Assembly (NCBI GenBank): GCA_012862575.1
Contig: BLSF01000010.1
Coordinates: 62,001 to 126,000, forward strand
Length of the DNA: 64,000 nucleotides
From: Parietichytrium sp. I65-24A
Lineage: Eukaryota > Sar > Bigyra > Thraustochytrida > Thraustochytriidae
Direction of reading: 5' to 3'
The position numbers were made by a program, and so were the translations under genes. The notes beneath the pieces are model-generated. The model was given only the letters and a program-made list of their open reading frames with translations, ran no database searches and was not told where the DNA came from. Each line of letters begins with the position of its first letter. Positions within the stretch are counted from its first letter, which is position 1. Shown one piece after another: positions 16,773-27,880 of this stretch.

Positions 16773-18851
16773 TTATGGGAGCTCCAACTGTGAGATCACT
16801 GGAAATGACTTTGACAAGTCGCGGTGCGTTGAGCCCTTCCAGTGGAGAGCATCGTCTGAACAAACCTCGCTAAGCACGGAGAGAGTCTGTTTCCGCGGTT
16901 GAAGGTGGTACTTGGAAGTCAGGACATACTCTGAAATCTGTGAGGGTTTGTCCTTGTATTTTGTGGGCACAAGGCGAGCGAGAGTGTTTTTGCCTGGATT
17001 GAAAGTAAACAGTTCTTCGGCCCCAGGTACGAAAGAAAGATCCGAGTCCCGATCCTTAGTTTGCTCCTCAGTCGGGTGCTCGTTCGGATATGCAATTTTA
17101 GAACCACTTGGTGAGGATTCCCCACGCCTGGCATCTCTCTCAAGAAAGCCGGGCATCTTCTCGAAAGGGTCCGTAGTTCCGAGTATATCCATAATCCGGG
17201 AATACTGTTGCTGGTGCTGCACTTTGCAGGAATTGATGGTACCTGTAATGACAACGAGCTCAGATTGCAGAATGCCCAACTCCTGGATGAATTCCCGGAT
17301 AGCAAGACACTGTACCTGCCTGGTTTGAGCGGCTTTGTCGCTGTTCCCACTCTGCAGGCTCGTCGAGAAAACGTGAACGTTTCGCCCCTCGCGACGGATG
17401 CAAACATAGTAAACCCCCTTGTTGAAAAATCTGTCCTCTTTGCAGGATTCTTTAAAGATCTTGAACTTGGCCCTCGTGATGGGATACTTGGAAAGCACGA
17501 CGACTCCGCCATTCAATAGGCATTTGCCCCTCACCAATTGCTTGATGCCGGACCCGAGCATGATGGTTTCGAAATACAGTCCGAAGCGTTTCTTCAGCCC
17601 CCCTACCAAGGTCGTGACACTTTTGGCACAGTAGGCCTCGGTTAGCACAATCAGGTCTAGCTCCCGATCCCAATGGCCGGGAGCTTCCTTAAATACCTTG
17701 TCCAATGCTTTCGGAATCAATTCGGCACGGCGCTGCTTCTCCAGCGACGTCCCATAAAAGTGCTCAGCCCAGCTTGTCACTTGGCCGGGAAGCATCCAAA
17801 TGTCATAGGTCAATATTGTGAATGTCGCGGGGCTGGGTTGCTTCTCACTGCGGATTCTGGGCATAAGTTCAGGGCTGCAATAGTCGCTCAAAGTTCTCCG
17901 TCCATCGCGCGAACTATACACTTGAGAGTGTATCGTAAAGTAGAGGGGCGAGCGCGAGGAACTTTGCGTACTAATATTGTAAGAGAAAATGTTGGATTTG
18001 GCCAATGTCCAGGAGGCCTTGGGACCGTCTTCTGCCTTCTGGCGATCGTCAACCGCGATGACGCAAGCGTGGTCACCGGTTCGCACAGGTCCAAACTTTC
18101 CTGGACACACGAACTGCACTTGCCACGTGTGCCCGCGACGGCTCTGAATCCAAACGTAGTCTCCATAGTTAATTACGTCTTCCTCGCTCTGGAGATGATC
18201 TAAATCGTCTTGCGCCTCCCCGTTCTCAGCGTTCATCTTAGAGTGAAACGTCTCACTAGTTACAATGTGGAACGCCTCGGCGTACTGGCTTTTAGGATGC
18301 AAGAACAACCCTCCACGTGGGCCTTTTGTTGGCATCGAGAACAATCGGGTGGCCACCCAGAACCCGCATGCACTCAGAGCAATTGAGTCACCGTACTTTA
18401 TTTCCACCCCTCCGTTCTCAACGATGCCCTTGGTCTCGTTCAGTCCCGGATAACGCGACTGAAGGCTGTATCTCACTTGGTCCAAGCTGCAATAGCGAGA
18501 GCTCTTGCGCGAGCTTTTGGTGATACTAAACCCCGAACTTCCTTCGGATCCTCGTCTGCTAGCGTCGTCTTCATCGACAAGCTGTCTTGACGCTCTTGTG
18601 CTCGCGCTCGCAGCGGTAGCCCCGGAGGAGAGCTCATTTGTACCAGAAACCGTGGACTCGTACGACCTCTCCGAGGAGCATCCAAGGTCAACTAGTCCGC
18701 CGCCAATCCACCTCTTGCAAACCTGCCCGGCCTCCACTCCATCCACGACGAGCCCCTCCTTGAACAAGAAATCGGCCACAGTTCTGTGCGACACCTTCTC
18801 CACACCTTCAATGTCGCCCTTGAACACTTGCGCCACAAAGTCGTCCCTCAT
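16773..18851 (-). CDS. Sphingomyelinase-fold (DNase I-like) protein lacking catalytic residues
   Basis: 692 residues from an ATG. Residues 1-130 are a Ser-rich head. Residues ~130-340 are a beta-rich region (GDSIALSACGFWVAT, GDYVWIQSRRGHTWQVQFV) of unknown family, possibly trefoil-like. Residues ~343-692 follow the sphingomyelinase C / endonuclease-exonuclease-phosphatase fold: LTYDIWMLP, DLIVLTEAY with Glu405, NGGVVVLSKYPI, FNKGVYYV, VHVFSTSLQSG, GTINS and DLSKSFPV. Three family motifs are changed at catalytic positions: THLQ to TSLQ (Ser498), GDxN to GTIN (Thr538) and the final SDH to SKS (Lys681-Ser682). The first-motif Asn is Asp. It is probably a pseudoenzyme that keeps the fold, perhaps binding lipid or a partner. 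No signal peptide or membrane helix is apparent. Confidence 0.75.
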   Translation of the reverse strand: MRDDFVAQVFKGDIEGVEKVSHRTVADFLFKEGLVVDGVEAGQVCKRWIGGGLVDLGCSSERSYESTVSGTNELSSGATAASASTRASRQLVDEDDASRRGSEGSSGFSITKSSRKSSRYCSLDQVRYSLQSRYPGLNETKGIVENGGVEIKYGDSIALSACGFWVATRLFSMPTKGPRGGLFLHPKSQYAEAFHIVTSETFHSKMNAENGEAQDDLDHLQSEEDVINYGDYVWIQSRRGHTWQVQFVCPGKFGPVRTGDHACVIAVDDRQKAEDGPKASWTLAKSNIFSYNISTQSSSRSPLYFTIHSQVYSSRDGRRTLSDYCSPELMPRIRSEKQPSPATFTILTYDIWMLPGQVTSWAEHFYGTSLEKQRRAELIPKALDKVFKEAPGHWDRELDLIVLTEAYCAKSVTTLVGGLKKRFGLYFETIMLGSGIKQLVRGKCLLNGGVVVLSKYPITRAKFKIFKESCKEDRFFNKGVYYVCIRREGRNVHVFSTSLQSGNSDKAAQTRQVQCLAIREFIQELGILQSELVVITGTINSCKVQHQQQYSRIMDILGTTDPFEKMPGFLERDARRGESSPSGSKIAYPNEHPTEEQTKDRDSDLSFVPGAEELFTFNPGKNTLARLVPTKYKDKPSQISEYVLTSKYHLQPRKQTLSVLSEVCSDDALHWKGSTHRDLSKSFPVISQLELP

Positions 18852-20135
18852 TTGCGCAAACCCAGCTCCTTCAGCTTGCTTGCCATCAACTCCCCGCTTC
18901 GAAAATCGACACTCGAAACTCGAAAATCAAACTCGAACCTACCACACAATTAACCAATCAACCTCCACCAAAAACCGCACTTGGCAAGGTTCTCCTCAGC
19001 GTCCTCACACTGCCTCAGAGCGGCTGCCAGGTCAATATGTCCGCGACGTACGCCGAGTAATCCTCACTGATCTGCGCTCCTCCTCACGACGGCTCACAGT
19101 TACAAACGCGCGTACATCCAGTACGTCCTCTTTGGTATTTTTGGTACTCAGTATCGTCTCACTGTTCATGAAACAACTTCTTGGGACCGCTCCAGAAAAT
19201 GCCTTCTAATCCTTCTATCGTTTACCCCATAAAACCTTACCCAAGGCCCTCCGGTTCCTCCCCGACTAGCGAGCTAGTATGCGAGGTCTTAGCGTCGCCT
19301 AGGGATGGTTGGAACCTCTGATGTTACAGATTGCGTGTAAGAGGACAGTAGTGCGAGGAGGAAAGGTAACTTCTGTAAAGTTTGTAGTAGATAGAGGATT
19401 AGGCGCGCGCACACCGCGCGTTGGAGCGGTCGCGTGCGACTGAGTGAGATATAATGGGGTCTTATTAATGTTAGTTAATGATGGAAAGCTTTCTTTCCTA
19501 ACAGTGTAAGTACTGATATGTACTGATGCTGACGTTGAGAGTAAGTGTAAGTGTAAGTGTAAGCTTGCCAATAAATCAATGCTGCCGAGAACATGGCTTA
19601 CGTGAAAAATGTGAAACATCAAAGAGAGCGCTCCTCGTGCGATACGCCATGATACGCCGATGCGAAGAAAACAGTGAAATCGAATGGGACAGCGAAAAGG
19701 CGTTGCAGATGTGGAGGCTGATTGACTTTTGAGAGCTTGGTCCCACAGTGCTAACAAACTGTCCGGGAGGAGAGGGTCTTCAAGAGATCGAGAAAAAGGT
19801 GTCTGCGGCGATTGGTGGCGCTGGAGTTGTTGCATAGTGCAGCTAGCTGGAGCTTACTGATTGAGAGTAAAAAAGACCACTTAAAACAGAAAGGAAGAAT
19901 CTCGAAACTAGAAATCTTGCTTGAGGGATCTGATCTAGCCCGGAGACGACAACGGTGACAAAAGCAGGGACAGTGCGATGAACGTGAGTCACAAAGAGGG
20001 GGAAACGAACAAAACAGCTGAAGGGTGACAAACGAAAGGTTAATAATCCTGATAGTTATTAATAAATGTTGTTGTTGATAGAAAAACACAAGGTGTTGCG
20101 TGCCTTCGCGAGGAGTGCGAGACAGCACACAAAGA
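18852..20135. other. Intergenic gap
   Basis: Upstream side of the sphingomyelinase-fold gene and 3' side of the receptor gene. It contains a TAAGTG hexamer run at about 19540-19563. No RNA gene or protein recognised. Confidence 0.45.
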
Positions 20136-22511
20136 TTACACATCCACCCCTTCGGAGGACTGGGTCGGTCCAGGAGTGACGCCATACGAATTATGACGAT
20201 GGCCTCCAGTGCGGGAGCTGTATTTTGGCTCCTGAATATTGAGGTAGGCTGCGTAAATGCGCGAACCTGCAATGAGCATGGCGGTCATTATTGTTGCCAA
20301 AAAGATGCACACAGACACGAAAACACTGAGGGTTGGCGTCGACATTCCGTCGAGGAAGCTCAGTGCAATCGCAAATGTGAAAAACATGGCAGCGTTATAG
20401 TTGCTAAAAAACATAAACTTTGCCTCGCCAAAAATAACTCCGGCAAAGTCTTTGGTCTGCTGGGCGAGAATGCACGACACAACAAGGACGATCACCGCCA
20501 CAAACAGGTAGATGAAGAGAAGCACAGAGTTTGATGCGCACTTCTCCTCATAGATTTCATACGCGGAGTCGACTAGTTCTGTTGTCACGGGGCCGTCAAG
20601 CATGAAATAAAGGGCCAATATCCACAAACCAACGAGGAAAATGGAGGCACCTGAAAGTACAGTGAGCTGGTATCTCAAGAGAATTGTATGCCTTCGTGCA
20701 TCTCGGCGATCGAGCTTATATTTGACACGCATCAGCGAATTTATGATGATTTGCTTGACCAACAAAGAACCCGCGAAAAACACAAACCCGGTAATGACCA
20801 ATGCGGCGCGCATGATGCAGCGCACCTCAGAAACCTCCCCAATCACCATGACCGCAGAGCAGTTCAGCATTGCTCCGCCGAGTAAAAAGTTTAGCATCGT
20901 CCAGACTCGCGCGGCTTTGATCGCCGGCGTAGCTCTCATGAGAACTGTCAGCACCGCGAGGCAAACGAGAATGAGCACTGCAAGTCCAGCAATGCCGATT
21001 ATGACATTGCTTTTGGCGTTGTTGTAAGGCACGTAAACGCACGTATATTCAACGGATTCCTTTTCGATAGGAATTTCTCGATAGGTCCACCGCGTTTTGT
21101 ACACAGTGGATAGAGTGCTTGGATCCGCATAGCTACAGATGTCATCTGGGACATCCCAAGTGACAAGCCCCTCGTCTGTGTATGCGCTGGTCTTGTACAT
21201 TTTATAAATTTGCTGGATACCCTCTGTGGTGCACCCACACGTAAAGTACGAAGCCACCAGATCCTCGTCGCGCCAAGTGCTACCGGAGAACTGGTTTTCA
21301 GTTGCGTTCGTCCAGAGCTCGACTGTGTCCGTGTTTTCTTTGGCCCACTCGCACGCGATTTGACGATACGAATTGCTTGGATTGCGGTATTTTTTCACCA
21401 GCATTTCCTCTTGTTGATCAGTTGATGTGTACTTTAGCGCAGAAAGAAGCACCCCTCCGTCGGGAAACTCAGTTTGAAACGAATTGGACACCAGTTTATA
21501 GAACATCTCCGTGGGGTAATCGCAATCTACGGAATCGCTTTCCCAGCAGTCTGTCGAGTGCGTGGGCAACATCACACTTGAGAGGTTGAACACCTTAAAT
21601 AGAGCGTGTGGTTTCCAAAAGTAGAAGATAACTGGCTCCCGGCTGTCGATGGCGTCTTCAATCGCATCGATAAGGTTTTCTTCAGTCGCCGCAAATTCAA
21701 TAGTCATGTTCAAATTGAGGTTCTCAATTAGCTGCTGATCAACTTGGACCCAGTCTGGCGCACCAGCAAGAAATCTGGCACCGTAAGTTGGCAAAGTTAT
21801 GGTTGGGTCAGCGTCACACTCTGTTGCTGTTGCATACCCGCCTACTTCAACGGGGGTTCCACCAAGCTCCTCGGCGGCCATGCACGGGAATTGAGTCGCG
21901 GATGTTACGTTGGTCATGTCCGTTGGACAGCACGAGAGCTTGTCTTCTGGGTCTGCAAAGATCTCGATGTTACTTTGAGTCCTCAAGAACCTCCAGTATT
22001 CAAGGGCAGGGTCGTGGTCGTCCAGCACAAACTCTGGCAAATACCAACCTATTTTACCCGTGGCGCCAAGAGTACCAGCATCAATCACGCTCCCGTCTCT
22101 CACTACATACGTGTTGTAACTGTCTTGATGCCCGCTCGGCCACACCTCAAGGATCCCATGAATTTTGTTGTCTCGGAGCTTCTCCCACATTCCATCCCCG
22201 GCACCTTCGCTGCTCTCCACTTCCAGCTCTTCAGAGATCTCAACCGGGTACCCAAGAAACTCCTCAATAAAGATCGCTGCAAGGTGGACATTCATATGCG
22301 ATCCGCCCCAGCTATTCACCCCGAGCTTGACGAGGCATGGGTACTCGCCGGAAGAGTCAATGTCGCAACGAAAACGTTTTCCGTCGCTTGTGGTCCATCT
22401 TGACTCCGCGAAACAACAATTTGAACTATCCGCCACACATGAGTATTCGCTCAGGTCAGCACGCGCAAGACCGGCGCAGAGAGCCAGGGATAAGAGGGCA
22501 ACCTTGAACAT
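20136..22511 (-). CDS. Class C seven-helix receptor with an OpuAC-type betaine/choline-binding ectodomain
   Basis: 791 residues from the ATG at 22511. Upstream codons of the same frame run through a TTTC microsatellite and encode a Lys/Glu run, so they are leader. Signal peptide 1-18 (FKVALLSLALCAGLARA). Residues ~55-365 resemble bacterial periplasmic glycine betaine/choline-binding proteins: WGGSHMNVHLAAIFIEEFLGY, ILEVWPSGHQ, GKIGWYLPEFV and FYFWKPHALFKVF, the last matching the family's (Y/F)-W-x-P-H segment. A Cys-rich linker (~370-495) precedes seven helices (~502-755). The intracellular loop before helix 6 reads FGEAKFMFFSNY, like the FNEAK(Y/F)I.F signature of metabotropic/GABA-B receptors. 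It is probably a plasma-membrane sensor for a quaternary amine or related osmolyte; ligand and coupling are inferred. Confidence 0.82.
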   Translation of the reverse strand: MFKVALLSLALCAGLARADLSEYSCVADSSNCCFAESRWTTSDGKRFRCDIDSSGEYPCLVKLGVNSWGGSHMNVHLAAIFIEEFLGYPVEISEELEVESSEGAGDGMWEKLRDNKIHGILEVWPSGHQDSYNTYVVRDGSVIDAGTLGATGKIGWYLPEFVLDDHDPALEYWRFLRTQSNIEIFADPEDKLSCCPTDMTNVTSATQFPCMAAEELGGTPVEVGGYATATECDADPTITLPTYGARFLAGAPDWVQVDQQLIENLNLNMTIEFAATEENLIDAIEDAIDSREPVIFYFWKPHALFKVFNLSSVMLPTHSTDCWESDSVDCDYPTEMFYKLVSNSFQTEFPDGGVLLSALKYTSTDQQEEMLVKKYRNPSNSYRQIACEWAKENTDTVELWTNATENQFSGSTWRDEDLVASYFTCGCTTEGIQQIYKMYKTSAYTDEGLVTWDVPDDICSYADPSTLSTVYKTRWTYREIPIEKESVEYTCVYVPYNNAKSNVIIGIAGLAVLILVCLAVLTVLMRATPAIKAARVWTMLNFLLGGAMLNCSAVMVIGEVSEVRCIMRAALVITGFVFFAGSLLVKQIIINSLMRVKYKLDRRDARRHTILLRYQLTVLSGASIFLVGLWILALYFMLDGPVTTELVDSAYEIYEEKCASNSVLLFIYLFVAVIVLVVSCILAQQTKDFAGVIFGEAKFMFFSNYNAAMFFTFAIALSFLDGMSTPTLSVFVSVCIFLATIMTAMLIAGSRIYAAYLNIQEPKYSSRTGGHRHNSYGVTPGPTQSSEGVDV

Positions 22512-22635
22512 GACTGAGAGTCTCAGACCTGATCGCTCAAAGCAGCGTTTGGTTTTTGTCGACGACGTCAGATGTCCCGAGATCACACACAGATGCATTG
22601 CTAAGACCCGAGAAGTATCATTAGAATCCAATTGC

Positions 22636-22667
<32 letters not shown>

Positions 22668-22669
22668 TT
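22636..22669 (+). repeat. (CTTT)n microsatellite in receptor leader
   Basis: About seven CTTT units plus an interrupted one. On the coding (-) strand it reads GAAA, 125-160 bases before the receptor ATG. Confidence 0.9.
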
Positions 22670-22832
22670 TCATTTTATCTTTCTTCATACGCCTGATTTA
22701 TGTGTGCTCCCAAAGCCGCTGACGATGAATGTCTAGCACCAAGAACGCGAGAAATCTGATTGAAGGGCTGAGAGAGGGAAAATTTGCAGAAACTCAACAG
22801 CTCTTACAGACAAGTTCTCTCGTTGCACGTGT

Positions 22833-22843
22833 ACTCACAGTCA
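22833..22843 (-). promoter_or_regulatory. TGACWGTGART site
   Basis: Exact - strand match within GTACTCACAGTCAGTAC, the best example of the extended dyad. It lies 322 bases upstream of the receptor ATG at 22511, in the gene's orientation. Confidence 0.5.
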
Positions 22844-24238
22844 GTACCAATCCTCTCCACGGACACGGGACTGAGAGTGAGGTTTAAACACGCTGAGATC
22901 TTGACTGGCCTAATTCCGGGTAAGGCAGGAAAGCGCCGTGAGAGAAAAAGAGCAGAATGGAGATGTAGAACTCGGTCACAAGTTGCCGCAGAAAGTTCAA
23001 ATGTCTTCGCCAGAGGGAGAGGCAGAGGGAACACTCACACTCCTCCTCTTCCTTCTCCCATCCAGACTGAACGTAGGGGCGAAAGGAGGAGGGCGTGGGT
23101 GACGGAGACGGGCTTCTCGCTGTACGAATTCTAGCGAATGAACCATTTGCCCACCATTGAGTGCTTGAGTAGCTCCTGAGCAAGTACCAGTACCAGTACG
23201 TCGTATGATACTGTTGCCCTCACGATCTCGTTTACGGTGTTATCTTACTTTATCACTGCTCATGTGCAGCCACGGTTCTCAAAACCTCGAAGTGCCCATC
23301 CACACGACTGGCGCAGTGCCGCTTACACACTTGGAGATTCGTTGGCACACAACGCCAAACTCTGTGTGTGGAGCTTCAGTTCTTCATCTCAAATCATTTC
23401 AAATTAAATTTTTAAAAAGAAAGATGTGAACAAGGGGACGAAATCCGACTCATTTCCACCCCTTCGACCTCAATTTATCAAACTGCCGATAAAGCCCTAT
23501 AGAGCCCGCACCACTCTTATTATCTATCCGTGCAGGACATTGCTCCGTTTTGCTTCTTCACCCTCAGCTTGACCTCCGCACCGTCGCGCCTTTGCCTTTT
23601 CCCTCGCTGACAATCAATTCAATGTCAATTTCATCAATTTCATTGCCATGGCAAAGGCGTCGTGCAATGGACAGCGGCATTGCTCTTATAAATAGATGAG
23701 GAGGAAGATCGTTCGGCTGAAAAGGTCTTACGGATGTACATAGATTAATGTACTATTTCGTCTGCCTTACGCAAATGTACAAAGCCAGATAGCTGCAGCC
23801 TGACTTTTCACTGTACACTCTATCATCAGTAGTCCTGAAGAATAGTACAGCCACAAACAGTCCTCTTACTAAACAGTACTGGCATGGATAGTACACAAGC
23901 TGGCACATAGCTTTTCTCGTTGGTGTAAACTCAGAAACTCGCTCCGACCGAAAGAAAGTCTTGATCTTAGTATAAAGAGGTAGTTATACTAAAGACCAAT
24001 TCGCGGACGTGACAGTTTTGCAACTCAGACGACTGCGCCCTTACAAGAAAGCGACAAAGAGAGACAAAGAAAGAAAAAGGGTGAAAGAGAAGAAGAAACG
24101 ATGAAGTCTCTCAGGCTCTTTTCGATGTCACTGGAAAAATGCAAGAGTGCGACTAGAGTGTTGAACTTTCTTCCTCTGTTTGGAGTTGCCGATTGACACC
24201 ATGCTCTGTTTGAGCACATCAATATAGAGCTCTTTGGT

Positions 24239-24246
24239 ACCGGTAC
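24239..24246. promoter_or_regulatory. ACCGGTAC palindromic site
   Basis: Embedded in GGTACCGGTACGAGTACG. Function unknown. Confidence 0.3.
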
Positions 24247-24989
24247 GAGTACGCAGGCGGTTCATCATGACCACCTGCATGCTTTAAAGGTATTCAGTAA
24301 CGTACCAGCTACCGGTGTATTGAGAAAGGACAGTAGAGATCTGGCGCTATTTCACTTCCAGTGGCTCCCACCCAAGCTCCGAGCAACGCTCAAGACCGCG
24401 GGTCTCAAGATGTCTCAAGGCCCTTCTGGTCTCCTTTTAGCCTGTCCAAATAAATGTTGATTGATCAAGATCAAGAGAAAGAAGAGAGGAGAAGAGAACG
24501 TCAGGGCTACCAACCGCTAAGCCGGACTTCGGGGGGTGAAGCGGGTGAACATGAGTGAACGAGCAAATCCAATTGGCGATTGCTATTGCTTCACGTAGTC
24601 TGCATGCGCCTCCCTGGTCACTTGGACAGCTGGCCGGAGTGACGGGTCTCAAGTAACCCTTCCCCACAGTTCTAAGACCACGATACAAAAGGGAAACGCC
24701 ACATCGGTGATGGGAGCCGTGCCCCGATCTCGAGGTGGCGATCCTACTATTTTCTGTACGAGCATGAAAACGGCACTGTTGTTGAAGATGATGATGATGA
24801 TGGTCCTGTTTCCCCGATCCACCATGAGATCAGTCAAGCTCCACGTCGATAGCTGAGCCACGATATCGCTATTGTGAACCGTCCTTGGATTTCCCCAGGC
24901 AAACCTACCTACCAGCAAAGAAGGTCTCGGAGTTCAGGCTCGTCGCGGTGGGGAAAAAAGTGCGTTGTAATGTCTAACCTAACCCAAGT

Positions 24990-24997
24990 ACCGGTAC
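24990..24997. promoter_or_regulatory. ACCGGTAC palindromic site
   Basis: Context AAGTACCGGTACTTG, a 15-base perfect palindrome core (AAGTACCGGTACTT). Confidence 0.35.
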
Positions 24998-25031
24998 TTG
25001 TCCCAGGTGTCAAGGGCAGTAGTACTACGGT

Positions 25032-25039
25032 ACCGGTAC
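25032..25039. promoter_or_regulatory. ACCGGTAC palindromic site
   Basis: Context CGGTACCGGTACTC, 42 bases after the previous site. Confidence 0.35.
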
Positions 25040-26853
25040 TCTGCTTCGGTGCCTGGGGAAATGTGCGCAACAAGGGAACCCGCAAGAAGCTACACACGGA
25101 AAGTGCACTCGTGCGATTTACTTGTTTCCGCAGCACGTCCAAGCAGACGGCGGACTTGTGTGCTCACTGCTGTACGGCCTGCCCAACTACTTTCTTTTAA
25201 GGTTTCTCCTGACCGATCACTCAATCAATCGACAGAAAGGCATCACCTTTCAAGAATTGTTCGTTGATGCTGCTAACCTTTGAATACGAGAGAAGATTTT
25301 CGGTCTGTTGGTCTGCTCGTCAGCGTTGTCGACAGAAAAGAGACGGGATATTGCGCTAGTGCCCTAGTGGCAGAAGGCGCATTGGGCACATTGGACTTGC
25401 TCTTCGAAGGGAGAAAGCTGTCCAAAATCAAAAATTTTTTAACCCTCTCGGTAGAGTGCAGGTGTAGATCGAAATAGCAGCCAGGTCATGACGAAGTTGG
25501 GACATGTAATCTCGTAAATTCCGTGCACAATAAGCTTAGCGCAGGAACTGGGTACCATCGATATTGTTTTGTACTCTTCACAAGCCAAAGTGCGCGCCTT
25601 GTCACCAGTGATGCATGCATGCCTGTTCTTCGACTGAACTCACGATCACTTCCCGTCTTAGGACTGGCTGACTCCACTCGGCGTTCGGTGACATGAGGCA
25701 TCATGAGGCCTCCGGGACCCTTTAGAAATGAAACCTTTCAACCAACACAACGACTCATTCGTGTCGCGGATTTTGGATGTGTGCATTCGTGGACAAGTAG
25801 TCTTACAATGGTCCAAAAGACAAAGGTTTGACCATTGCTGATGATGAGTTGTTGAAAGCGAACCCGCCACCCTTTGTACGTTGCATCGCACTCCGTGAAG
25901 AGTTGCATACTAGTGGTAGTACAGATCACCACCATAGGTTGTTCAATGCGTTGTCAAAAGGTAGTGTCAGATAGATGCTCAGAGGCAGTCGCGAACTGGC
26001 AAGAGCCGAACCTCCAACACCGCCTCCTATTTTTCCTAGATCTGTTGTCCCATCTGCGCTGTCTGACTTGACCGTGTCCGTGGCAATTAAATTGCGATAA
26101 ACCTAATTACGGCAGTTCCAGTAGACATACCGACGGCGCAGTCCTGTTCAAGACAGAACGCGATGATGAGTCAACGTGAAGCAGTTGCAAAAGCCGACCG
26201 AGGGAAAGCTTGGTTGTGAAGAAGGCTGTTTAACTATCTCTTCAGCTTCTCCAGTGTGTGTACTCACTTGTGAACTTTCATAACTGTCGGACACTCTTTG
26301 CTTCCTCTCCGCTTTTTACTTTTGTTTTGCAGTTGATCTAACTTTTTACCGAGGCACTCGCTAAGGTAATGAAGCACCATGTTCCAACATAGCCATACTG
26401 ACATTGTGTCCAGCAGTAGTTTAGTTCTGCTGGTTTCACTCTTGTCATTGCTTCACACTACTATTCATGGTCTAATCTCTTTATTCTGACAAGTGTGCGC
26501 AGCAGCCATGTGTTCGTAGATCAAATTTTCTTTTTCTCTCGCACTTTGGTGCCGAGTTCATTTTCTGACAATTGTGGTGTTTACGCAGAAATAGCTTGTC
26601 AAGAATTGCCGACGTGATGTCACAGCTGCTTTCCACGTCCACCTGTAAACTTCTCAAAGCGAATACGCAGATAAAGGAGCGAGATGTACGGCAAATCTCA
26701 AGTCTCACGAAGACTGAGGATCTCAGGCGCTAGCTGGATGTGCACATCAAGGAGGCTTGCCAATCAAATTGGCGTACCGCTCGAAAGACGGGCAACGACA
26801 AGCCATCTTCTGGCGCGAAGACTTCGTCCGCTGTGGCTTCAAATTCGCTCGAG

Positions 26854-27115
26854 GTTTCTATTATCTTGCGCAGGCTTGGTAGCTCTTTTTTCTTTTTTTT
26901 CTTTTTTAAAAGGTGGGAGCCAGTCTGGCTGATTTGGGAAAGGGTCATTCAGCGCAACGTATCAATCATATTGGACAGGCTGGGCAGCTCGATTTTTCTC
27001 AGGTGGGAACTACTTTCGCTGATTGGTGGAAGGGATTTCATTCAACGCAACGTATCTATTTTCTTGGGCAGGCTGGGCAGCTCAAGGTTTTTACAGCTGG
27101 GAACCAGTTAGACTG
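26854..27115 (+). repeat. 93-base minisatellite, three copies, frame-preserving
   Basis: Units begin at 26854, 26959 and 27052. The second-to-third spacing is 93 bases; the first unit is 12 bases longer because of an internal T-run. All spacings are multiples of three. In one frame each unit reads VSI(I/F)L.RLGSS; a 123-residue open frame (26740-27111) covers the array. Another frame reads GQAGQL(D/K). Whether it is translated is unknown. It matches no family I recognise, so it is listed as a repeat and not a gene. Confidence 0.75.
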
Positions 27116-27533
27116 ATTGAACTTGACAAAAAGAACCCTCGAAGCGTCAGCTACAGAGCACGAGAAAGTTCAGCTTTCAGAATACTGAGCCTTTCTTGAA
27201 CGGGTATCAAAGCCGCACGTAAACCAGTGCAATGTTCTCTTCCAAAAGCAATACTACAAGTCGCTGATCGTCCAGCTCGCTCTCCATTGACAGAGTTCAT
27301 GACGAACCCCGACTCTCTGAAGAACTTGTCGCTAGTACTGACTGTAACTTTGAAATCCTCGGCCTATCGGGGAAAGGTCAACTCCGTGCGCTGGAACCCC
27401 ACCTGTCTAAACTATAAAACTCTAGCAGCACAGAGGAGCCCGGAGAAATTCGGGGAAACCATCCTCTGCCACGCAATGTCCTAAGCCCTCTTAACAGTAC
27501 CAGGCCTGGCGCGGCATTAAGAGTTCTTTATCC

Positions 27534-27541
27534 ACCGGTAC
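27534..27541. promoter_or_regulatory. ACCGGTAC palindromic site
   Basis: Context TCCACCGGTACGC, 512 bases before the SEC14 start codon. Confidence 0.3.
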
Positions 27542-27838
27542 GCTATTTTGATATGCATAGTACTTGGTAGGTCAGGATAGGGACCCAATTGCTACTTCGT
27601 CTGAGTGATTTGCTACCCAATACTACTACAAACGAAAGACTCTCCGCGCCGTAATCGTGCAATACTAAATACTACTCCTCGCTAGCAAAGAACCGCCCTA
27701 AGTTTATTCGCACACCAGCTGTAGTGATCTACTTTGGCTCGCTAGCACAAACCTTAGTGATCGAAGGTCCGCGCCGAGGACTGACAGTTTCAAACGCGGA
27801 CACACTCTGAGGCTGACGGCCACGGTGGTCTCGCAACA

Positions 27839-27880
27839 GACTACAGACTACAGACTACAGACTACAGACTACAGACTACA
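27839..27880 (+). repeat. Perfect heptamer array (GACTACA)6
   Basis: Six identical 7-base units, 173 bases before the SEC14 ATG. Confidence 0.95.

Noticed and set aside
27839-27880. CRISPR-like array
   Set aside because: It is a plain heptamer repeat with no spacers; no array or cas gene exists in this eukaryotic DNA.
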